Below are positions 34,608 to 44,189 of a stretch of DNA of 64,000 nucleotides, piece after piece (position 1 is the first letter of the stretch; each line of letters begins with the position of its first letter). A program made the translations under genes and the position numbers. The notes beneath the pieces were generated by a model, which was given only the letters and a program-made list of their open reading frames with translations, was not told the origin of the DNA and made no database searches. This DNA is from Synaphobranchus kaupii (lineage: Eukaryota > Chordata > Actinopteri > Anguilliformes > Synaphobranchidae): the NCBI GenBank assembly GCA_029718625.1, contig CM056376.1, forward strand, positions 27,394,387 through 27,458,386. Reading direction: 5' to 3'.

Positions 34608-35413
34608 CTACCTGCAGGTGCGGCTCCTCGCTAAGACGTTTCAATTATTAAATGTATAAAAAAAGAGATAAAAGCCGCCATCTCTTCCTCATACACCTGT
34701 CAGACACAGCCGCCAAGTGTCGCAAATGCCAATCCGCTTGCCCTATTTTCCAAAACTCTGCATAGCTAACCAACTGTCTTGTAAAAGTTCATTTGCGTAA
34801 AACACCTCCTTGGCAAGTTTTCAGGTGGGGAGGATGTGCAGACAGGTAATATTAATATTAATATTATGGGGGAGGGGGGGGGGGGCTCTTGACATATTTT
34901 TGTATTAGTTTTTTTCCTCTTTCTCCCTTTGCTGAAGTTGAGTGGTGCTGTAGTTCCTAGCGGGGGTTTGTTTGTGCGGTGTACGTGTGTACGTGATGGG
35001 CTTCTGTAATGAAGGATCCTCAGTGGCTGACGTGGCGGATTCAAGGTGAGACGTCGTTCCACATTCCGTAAGGAGACCGTGTTGGAGACGCGGCAGACAA
35101 GCTGCGAGCCAAAGTTTGGAGACACCTTGGCCCTATCGCTTGGAATGACGCACGGAGAGATTTAGGTGGATCAAGGTTTTTTTTTTTTTGTGAGCGGGGA
35201 GCGTTGGACGCGTGATGGTTTGGAGACCTTGCATTAGTGTCTTTTTTTAAATTATTACTTTGTTTTTTTTTTTTTAAGTCTCGGGTTTCCACGGCGAGTA
35301 AATAAATAAATTTCCACGGCAAGCACTTTACGTCTCTCCGCTCCTGACAGTCTGCTGCCAGCGCGTCTCACTGCTCTGCCTAATGAACACATTTGTTGGT
35401 GTGGATGGATGTG

Positions 35414-35427
35414 GTTGCCCTGGCAAC
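35414..35427. promoter_or_regulatory. X-box-like palindrome (possible RFX site)
   Basis: GTTGCCCTGGCAAC fits the RFX X-box consensus of two inverted half-sites (GTTGCC and GGCAAC). It lies deep in the 31-kb intron. One motif match does not prove function. Confidence 0.3.
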
Positions 35428-35499
35428 GGGGCTCAGTGCTATTTCTGTGTCGAGCACAGACACTGCTCTCTACCACCCACCTCCATATTCCCCCTTACA

Positions 35500-36002
35500 C
35501 ACTCTCTCTCTTTCTCTCTCTCCCATGCTCTCTCTCTATCTCTCTCTCTTCACTCTGTCTTTATCTCTCTATCTTGTGCTCTCTATCTGTTTCTCCCCTC
35601 TCTCCTTCTCGCACTCTCTCTCTCCCGTGCGCTCTCTCTCTCTCTCTCTCCATCTCATGTTCTCTCTCTGTGCCACTCTCTCTCTCTCTTCACCATCTCT
35701 CTATCCCTCTGCCCCCATCTTTTTCCCTTTTTCCCTCTGTCTATCTCCTTCATCCTTCTCTCTCCTCCTCTCCCTGTCTCTCTATCCATCATGTCCGTAT
35801 CACTGTCTATTTCACTCTCTCTCTTTCCCCTTCCCTTTATTCCTCATCCCCATCACTCTCTCTCTTTCCTTCCTCTCTCTCTACCCCCCCGCGCACTACA
35901 CACACACACACACACACACACGCGCACACACACGCACACACACACGCACACACGCACACACACACACACACACACACACGCGCGCACAAACACACACACA
36001 CT
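35500..36002. repeat. CT-rich tract followed by CA microsatellite
   Basis: Pyrimidine-rich CTCT sequence covers about 35500-35885, then CA with CGCACACACACGCACACA interruptions covers 35899-36002. The 212-238 aa open frames across it are artefacts. Confidence 0.95.
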
Positions 36003-39000
36003 GCACGACTGCAGTCTCTGAACAGCTTGGCTTTTCCTCCAGGCCAGAGTCTCCCCCTCTGGATTTGAGCTCCTCTGCAGCACAGACTCACACAGAAATA
36101 TGCGTGTAAAAACAGCAGAGCAGAGCACAGTGCTGTTTCACAGCCCACTGCAGCTCTTTCAGCCAGCTTTACAGGGCCTGGGCAGGGAGGGGAACGCAGT
36201 GAAGCAAAGCCTCCATATCCCTCAATCACATAAGCACTGTATACACTATACATACTGTGCCTCTGTACTAAATGTTTCAGTTATTATAGCCATTAATGCA
36301 GAACACATGAACTATGTGAAGTTTCAACACATTCATGCCATGATACTTGATGGCGGCCAAGGACAAACAGCCAGTTAACTTATATGAGCATTCTCTGTTC
36401 TGCACAGGGGCTTTTTATGTTTTATATTTTTGCCCATCATTTATAGCCAACTTTCACTGTCGACTGCTAATGTCCTCTTCATTATGACACTTATGTTAAT
36501 CATTAATTTATATTTCCACATTGTTTCTAACAACAATTTATTAATCTGACCTTATAGTCTTATAGTATCACTGTGGTACTGTTCTTTAAGTGAGTCTGCA
36601 AAAGACCTTCTACTGAATCTCTGGATATGTGTAAATGTGTATTACTTACAAGCTTCATTACTCTTAATTTTCCCTTTAACAAGGATTCATAAGAAATGAG
36701 CCTGAGTATCGTCACTACGGTGTGGTGGTAATTAAGCAAACGGTATGAAATATCTACTACTTTCAATATTAATATTGTAGCTGTCAAAGATCTTTAAAAA
36801 GCACGCTGTGAGAATGCAGATGACATGTTTTTTCCCCCTTTGAAGAAAAATCTTGAGTTTTGCTGCAATGTTGATAGTTTGTTACTGCGGTGATTAATTT
36901 ATCAGAGCAGTCAAGAAATGGCGATATTTTTTTGACATTGTTTATGTCAGATAGAAGCCGTCAAGACGAAAGGCGGAACAAAACGCTCCCCGCCTTCCTC
37001 TTTCTGATGACAGGTTTTGATGTTGCATTACAGGGTCACAGCAAACTAATAGTTTGATTCCTATATAGCACATCGCCGATGAGGAAAACGGCGACTTTGA
37101 AGTTACGATGCCTTCGCGGATTGAATACGTGAATTACCGTTTGATTTTGACAGCAGCTGTCTAACATTTGTCATGTAGAGATTTCCTGAACTTGAAGATC
37201 TATTTGTTTTATTGACTACTGCAATGAGGAATTGGTTGGTGTTATGCATGCTAAATTTAGGAGTTTTCTTCTGAAGGAAAATGGTGGCTTCGAACCTTGA
37301 TATAATTAGCTGTGGTATGCGTGACTTCACACAGTGTTTTTATGCCCAAACGTCTGCAATGTAACATTAACAGCATGTACGCATTTCTGATGTTCTTATT
37401 TGCCAACTCATTACAGCAACGCCACACTCACAACGTCCGTGTTTATTTATTCTGAGTCTCCTACGTAGGGCAAATTAGGGCTATAAACCTTGTGTATTAT
37501 CCCTGTGGTATATGGATACATAAAAATTAATTGTTGTTTATCCTTGAACGCCAACATGGGCCATTAATGTGTAGAAATATTGTGATTGTTTTCTTAATTG
37601 ATTTCGATTCGTAGCCATAATGAGTGAAACCTGCATTATTTTCTTTGTTCTGTGTCTGTCTGCTCCCAGCTCCCAGTTATACAACAAGGAAGATGGCTTG
37701 ATAGCTGAAGTACTTTTTAAATTCCCAGTTGCAAAATGGACCATAGTGCATTCTGGGAAGGCCATGATGTGGCCCAGGAGGTCAGGTTTATAGAGTATGT
37801 ACGTGGATGTGGGGTCTTTGTGAAACTAGTGCTCTTACTCTTTTGTTTTTTGAAAGTTGGAGCGCTCTATCAGTCATGCCAGATATTACCCGCAGTCATG
37901 TCTGGCTTGGACTGTTCATTCGTCTTTAATGAAGATCTCTGCTCTGGGCCATATTGACAGCTGTGGACAATCGGAGGGTTGTTGGCAAGCCCTGCAGTCC
38001 CCCCCCCCAGCCCCCGCCCCCCCCCCCGGTCACACCAGATATTACTGTTTCACAGAATATGGGAATACAAAAATATTTTCTTGAGGACATTACTCCAGTT
38101 ATGAAAGATATTAGAGTTTATTTCCTCCACCAAAGATACACAGTGTAGTTGACATTCATGATATTCAAAAAGGATATTTACATATTTTGGGATAAGTGAA
38201 GTTTTTCTGTTGTTGTTAGTTTGAAGATTTATGTCACAGACCTTTTTGAAACAAGTAAAGTGTAGTGTTTTTTGTTGGCAGGTGTGCTTATTGCTGTAGG
38301 TAGTGTTTGTGTTGTATTTGTTTGTGTGAATTGGGTATAGGTATGTCTAAATGTGATGTGTTTTGTCTTGTTTGTAAAGACTTTAGTGGTAAGTAAGTAT
38401 TAGTTGGATTACCGCCATTACAGGATGGCAGTGGGGCGGGAGAGGAGAGGGGTGGGGGGTGGGGGTGGCGGAGGTTTTAAATGTGTGTGACACAGCAACA
38501 GTGTTGTCCATTGAGAAGGATCCGGAAGCGGGCCGGCCCCCCCTCGCGCGCGATCGATGTTCGGGGCCTTCTCACAGCAAAAGAGCGTTTGAAAAGCCAC
38601 ACATCTATGAGTCGCCACTGCAGGGACTAATTGGCCGCTTCAGAAAGTAAACACTTTTTCCCTTTCATTTTTTGGGACGAGGGGGCTGGTCCGGTTCGGG
38701 ACGGGCGGACCCCGCTGGAAAAGCTTTAAAATCAGATTTTTATTTTTTTTTCCCCAAAATCGGCTCCTTTGACAGCGTCTTCCCATTGATTTCGGAGGCT
38801 TCGCTGTAGGAATGACAACTAGCCCGACTGGTGGCGTGGAGACAGAGAAGGTGCTTTGTTTTGGTCCCTTCCTCTCCACCCCCCCCACCCCACCCCACAC
38901 ACACCGGGGCATCTTTGTGTACTCAGGGGACGGAGTGTCCTCCGGCAAAATTCGAGGCCAACTGCCCGTTCCTCCCGGGTTCACCCTCCTACCCCCCCCC

Positions 39001-39307
39001 ACCGCTGGCCGGCCTTTCGAACGAATAACGCTCATCTACGGGGACGGTGAACACTAATTAAAACTCAACCCCCGCCCTTCCTCCCGTTGCCGCTGCTGTT
39101 GATAATTGGAGTTTGAGTGGCGGTGGTCCATCTCCAGGGCCCGGCTGTGCCGCTGTCTGTCTGGGTTGGAGGGGAGACAGAACCGCGTGGATCCAGTCCT
39201 CCTCCCTTCCCCTCCCTGCCATGATGCGTTCATTAGTAATCTGCAGGCCTGCCTTTCAGTCTGAGGGAAGAGGAACACACTGCTGCGCTTTCTTCTTTCT
39301 GTTTCTC

Positions 39308-39530
39308 CCCTTCAGCAGGGGGGGAGGAGAGAGAGAGAGAAACAATGGGAGAGATGGGAAGAGCGATGAAGGGGGAGAGGAAGAGAGAGAGAAAGAACCA
39401 AAAGGGATAGAGACATGGGGACAGAGCAGGGAGACAGAGAAACGGAGATGGAGAGAGAGACCGAGGCTGAGAGAGAGTGAGGGACAGTAGGGAGACAGAG
39501 AGAGAGAGGAGGAGAGAGGGAACAGGTGGG
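39308..39530. repeat. GA-rich purine tract
   Basis: GAGAGAGAGAAACAATGGGA-type purine sequence with few pyrimidines over about 220 bp. Confidence 0.85.
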
Positions 39531-40570
39531 ATGAGGAGGCAGGTGGTAGAAAAGAGTGCTCTCTCGTCTCCTCCAGCGTTGGCCCTCCTCATCCTCCTCT
39601 TCATCCTGGGCTGGAAGGCCAAAGCACTGCCATTATCCTATTGTCCTCTCAAAGGACATGCATGATCTGAACGGAGAACCTTCCATGGTCAATGCAAAGC
39701 ACCATGGGTATTCATCACCGATAGTGAGCCTTGAGCCGATTGGTGCTGCGCTGATTCCCTTGGTACTTTTATGTTCTTGGAGTAGCCGATGTCAGCCTGC
39801 TGATTGGCTGTGAAGGCTCCCGCTCTGAGGCCTGTAGCTTAAGCAGCTGAGTGTGCGGTATTTCATTAAGCCAATCGAGGCCAAGGGGTCGCACCTGGCT
39901 TAATGTCATGGAAATAGGGTCGGCTTTAGTAGTCTTAGGTCGCTGTTGTATTCACGCCCCTTATCTACCCAGTATAAGCCAAGGCAAGGTCATTGGTTAT
40001 CATCAATGATGGATGGGTTTCTCCTCCTATCAGCAGTAGCTTAACACTAGCACGTTGTGTGGCTTTGCATTGTGGGATACAGTTACTGGCTCATTGAAGG
40101 GATTCACGCTTAGCACAATACAATTACTGACTCAAATGTAAGTAATCTGGAAACATGTACAAACATATAATCAAGGGCCTTGGAAGGGTTAATCTGTACT
40201 TTGCGTTGCTGAATGAATATTATAATATTGCTCTGAAGACTGAAGTCTTTAAACAAGTTTAATTTTCTTTGTGTTCCACAGTAAAAGCTCCTTTTCTCCC
40301 TTATCTTTTCCGTCTTATCCACGGTCGTATTCCGTCCTCACCTCTCTGAATGCGTTCTCTCTGTGGGCTGACAGGCTCAGCCTCGGTTTCTGCCATAACT
40401 GACGGCCACTTCAAAGGAGCGCTGTGCAGACTGGCCGTGTCGTTGCCAGAGGAGACATCTGGCAAAGGAATGAAGCTCTTCTTCTCTGCTTTGATTAATG
40501 GAGTCGATGTTGTGAGAAAACAAAGGCTTTTTCGTGCCCCCCGGCAAGGCGGAGAGCGCGTGGTCATAGG

Positions 40571-41270
40571 CCCAACGTCTCCCAGTCAACACCTCCTTTT
40601 TAATCACAGCCAATCACAGGCCCTGTGTCTCCCAGTCAACACCTTCCTTTTAATTACAGCCAATCACAGGCCCTGTGTCTCCTCGTCAACATCTTTCTTT
40701 TAATTACAGCCAATCACAGGCCCTGTGTCTCCCAGTCAACACCTTCCTTTTAATCACAGCCAATCACAGGCCCTGTGTCTCCCGGTCAACACCTTCCTTT
40801 TAATTACAGCCAATCACAGACCCGGTGTCTCCCAGTCAACACCTTCCGTTTAATTGCAGCCAATCACAGGCCCTGTGTCTCCCAGTCAACACCTTCCTTT
40901 TAATTACAGCCAATCACAGGCTCTGTGTCTCCCAGTCAATACCTCCTTTTTAATCACAGCCAATCACATGCCCTGTGTCTCCCAGGCAACACTTTCCTTT
41001 TAATTACAGCCAATCACAGGCGCAGTGTCTCCCAGTCAACACCTCCTTTTTAATCACAGCCAATCACAGGCCCTGTGTCTCCCAGTCAACACCTTCCTTT
41101 TAATTACAGCCAATCAGAGGCCCAGTGTCTCCCAGTCAAAACCTGCCTTTTAATTACAGCAAATCACAGGCCCAGTGTCTCCCAGTCAAAACCTTCCTTT
41201 TAATTACAGCCAATCATAGGCCCTGTGTCTCCCAGTCAACACCTTCCTTTTAATTGCAGCCAATCAATGG
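40571..41270. repeat. 50-bp minisatellite, 14 copies, one CCAAT box per unit
   Basis: CCCAGTCAAC or a variant recurs every 50 bp from 40581 to 41231. Each unit also has CTTTTTAAT or CTTTTAATTACAGCCAATCA, so CAGCCAATCA (one copy AGCAAATCA) is repeated 14 times. No indel disturbs the 50-bp period. Confidence 0.95.
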
Positions 41271-41566
41271 CCCACTTCAAGCCAATTACTTTACCCTTAA
41301 TTGATGAGCCTTTCAGTTTTTCCCACCCAAACGTTCTCCCTGCGACTTTACTGCTTTCTGGCCCAGCTTCCAGACTGCGGACTAATCTTCCGTTTTACAG
41401 TTTCTGCCCATAATTGAAGAGCGAGCGCCGAGTTCATTGCTGCTACGTGTTTCTTTTCCTTCTTCTCCCAGAATCACCTCGTTTAGAGTCGGGCAGATGT
41501 GGGGTCTGCAGACTGCAGCACACACCATAAGTGCATTCCTGTGTTTTCTGCTATTCCTTGTGGAGC

Positions 41567-41709
41567 ATGGTGTGTGTGTGTGGACTGGATAATGGTGTCT
41601 ACTTCGGAATGGGCTTTGTAGAGTGTGTGTGTGTGTGTGTGTCGACTGGATAATGGTGTCTGCTCGGGAATAAGCTCGGGAATAAGCTCTGTAGACACAC
41701 ACACACTCT

Positions 41710-41762
<53 letters not shown>

Positions 41763-41799
41763 GACTGGATAATGGTGTCTGCTCGGGAATGGGCTCTGT

Positions 41800-41833
<34 letters not shown>

Positions 41834-42020
41834 GACTGGATAATGGTGTCTGCTTGGGAATGAGCTCTGTAGTGTGTGTGTGTGTGTGTGTGTATGTGGA
41901 CTGTATAATGGTGTCTGCTCAGAAATGGACTCGAAAGAGTGTGTGTGTGTGTCGACTGGATAATGGTGTCTGCTCGGGAAAGGCTCTATAGAGTGTGTGT
42001 CTGTGTGTGTCACACACACA
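41567..42020. repeat. Compound GT array with a recurring unit
   Basis: GACTGGATAATGGTGTCT or a one-base variant occurs six times (about 41583, 41645, 41763, 41833, 41899, 41954), each followed by a GGGAATGGGCTCTGTAGAG-like word and a GT array of varying length. The whole unit has been amplified with its own microsatellite. Confidence 0.9.
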
Positions 42021-43298
42021 CACTATATGCAACACATGTAGATGTGTCCAGTGAGAGTAGAAACGTGTGCTGCTCCAAATCAGGGTTCAGGAGGTCACAT
42101 CCCATCCCCAGCCGATTGTTCATAACGAATCATAATTCCCTGCTAACGACCTGACAGAGAGCAGTCACTAGTTAACGAGAGGACGGTGCCGACTCTTTAC
42201 TCAGAGACTCTTTATTCAGCCCCGTGCTGTGATTGGCGCTCAGCTGAAACGTCCAACACAACTCAAATGCCCGAGTCCTTGGGTCAAGTTTTTTAATAAC
42301 CCTGTTTTTGACGCTTGCCCACACCATTGCCACTTCCAATTTTGATTGTGCAGGAAAAATCACGGGATGTTTCTTGCCTCGATTGGCTTCGGGAATGTAC
42401 GCCCTCATATTTGAAAGGACTCCTTGGGCCCTATTTTACACCCGGCGCTAAGCGCCGCTAACCCAAATGCAAGTGTCTTAAATTATTTTTGATATCTTAC
42501 ACCCAGCGCAGGGTTTTTGACGTATTGCTATCTTGAGCCAGCAGAAAGCGCTTGCGCTAAAACCACCACAAACCTGGTCTAAAGTCTTGTCGCAGTTGTT
42601 TACATGTTATTTTAAGGGCGCATATAAGTGCGTCTACATAGGCGTGTGCACAACACGCGTACACCCTTCTCTCTGTTACACACAGGGGCACGCACAAGCA
42701 TGACTAAAAATATCAAGATTACAATGTCAAATATTATTATTGTGTAGGCTATATCAAAAAATGCATAATAATAAAAGGGTCCATAGGTCAAAGACCACAT
42801 ACCTGTCACTCAGCGAAGGGGAATACCGCATTAAAGGGTAAGTTCGCTATTTTGGACCTTGGACCCTATTTGCAGTCCGTCTTCCATGAACCTGACCCAT
42901 GAAGTCCATTTTTTCGCTGATCGGTCCAGTATTGAGTTCGGTACAGATTTCCTGTAGGCTCTCACTGGGCTACAATGGAAGTGAACGGGGCAATCAGAAA
43001 TGTTCGATAAATGTGCTTTCATGTACAATAAATGAGACGGGAAGCTCAGGGTGTATTGTTACCGGTCTCAGTATGCTCTCCTGTGAAATGTATCTCAATC
43101 CGAACATTTTTACGTGCTTGGCATGGCTTGGAAGTAAGCATTTCTCTGTTGCTTGTTTGCGCTGCACTCGCGGAGTACTATGTGTCGGGGGTAGGGGAGC
43201 GGGAAGGTGTGCCGGCCGTTTACGAAACTATCTAGCTGAGCAGTCTGCGTTTGTTTACCTGCAGCAACGTAGGCTACAATTTCCACAAAAAAACTTGG

Positions 43299-43653
43299 AT
43301 GATGGATGACTATAATGATTACGAAGACGAAGAATTCGATTTTGACTTTGACGTTACTGGCTACAGATTTGAGCCAGAATACACGGACACGGAACTACAA
43401 GAGATGGATGATAAGAGAGCAAGAGAAGAGAGAGAGGCTGAAGTTGCGCAGGTAATGTTAAGTCGCTGCCGAGGCTAGACCAAGAATTTCGGGGGACTTT
43501 TGGTGTTCTTGCAAGAGGTGCAAGCAGATGCCCAGAGAGGAGGAAAGTTTGTGTTGTAGGGAGTGGGATCTGTTGCTACCGAATGCCATTGAAAACCTGG
43601 ATGTATCCGTGGATGACACTGGATCATCTCCATTGATTACCATTACACTATGA
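43299..43653 (+). pseudogene. Transposon-borne ORF with a P2X7-type 'ballast' Cys-rich domain, frameshifted and truncated
   Basis: From ATG 43299 the first 51 codons read MMDDYNDYEDEEF, then VTGYRFEPEYTDTELQEMDD and a charged segment (KRAREEREAEVAQ). The frame then meets a stop at about 43477. In the +1 frame the stretch 43462-43650 reads on: DFWCSCKRCKQMPREEESLC, CREWDLLLPNAIENLDVSVD, then a TGA at 43651. The pattern W-C-x-C-x2-C-x2-M-P-x4-E-x2-CC-x-E-W is the Cys-rich start of the P2X7 intracellular domain, also found in stand-alone fish proteins. The second half (a basic segment and an IR..YP..Y.GF-like end) is missing. AATAAA follows at 43716. It has no P2X transmembrane or ATP-binding part. 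I infer an element-encoded gene, not a host receptor. Confidence 0.7.
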
Positions 43654-43892
43654 CTGCCAACAGATATGTGATAGATGAGAACTTTGGACAGGACACCATG
43701 CGTCAAGCATTTGTAAATAAAACATTATAGAATTGTAAAAAGTTATAGTTGATGAACGTTTCCGACAGTTTTGTTACAAGAAAACAACTTATGTCAAGCT
43801 CGGATTTTGTTAGTTGGTATTGAGTGCTGGGTCAGAGGACGCGCTCAAAAAAAAAAAAAATGTTAGTAACGTTATAGCTAAATATAACTTAC

Positions 43893-44189
43893 CTCCGCTC
43901 CGGTGCTTGATAGTGCTGCAGGTCCGACACGAGGAACAGCTGTGTTCTTTAGAAACCAGTGTTTTGCTTCTGATTTGCGGTTACAGAAATCAGTAGCGTC
44001 GAAATGCGCTCCACAAACTCGCGAGTCTGCCAAACGGAGTTGATTGACTGGAGTGTTTATGTCGATCCGTAAGACAACCAGCCAAAGTCTCAATCTTTCT
44101 GGGTCAGAGAACGGGAGCCTGTGAAAACTGGTATTGAGCGTCCAGACATTTTATTCCCCACAACCGGGGACTGCACATTCGCGCACCAT
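43893..44189 (-). pseudogene. THAP zinc-finger exon of a Kolobok-type transposase, with one in-frame stop
   Basis: From ATG (44189-44187) the 99 codons read MVRECAVPGCGE, a TAA at codon 13 (44153-44151), then NVWTLNTSFHRLPFSDPERL and so on to SRVCGAHFDATDF and NTAVP. This is a full C2CH THAP finger: C5-x4-C10-x48-C59-x2-H62, with Trp36, Pro26 and an AVP box (84-86). The exon ends in GCGGAG/GTAAGT (donor 43892-43887), an excellent splice site, so this is the first exon of a multi-exon gene whose later exons are deleted. THAP domains bind transposon ends. A host THAP gene is unlikely, since the exon sits between the inverted repeats. Confidence 0.85.

Noticed and set aside
35383..36109. Open frames of 212-238 aa, Ser/Leu-rich with a His/Thr end
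   Set aside because: They are translations of CT and CA low-complexity DNA.
40571..41270. A CRISPR-like array
   Set aside because: The whole 50-bp unit is repeated, spacers included, and the genome is eukaryotic; it is a minisatellite.
43299..43653. A host P2X7 receptor gene
   Set aside because: There are no transmembrane or extracellular P2X segments, and the ORF lies between transposon inverted repeats.
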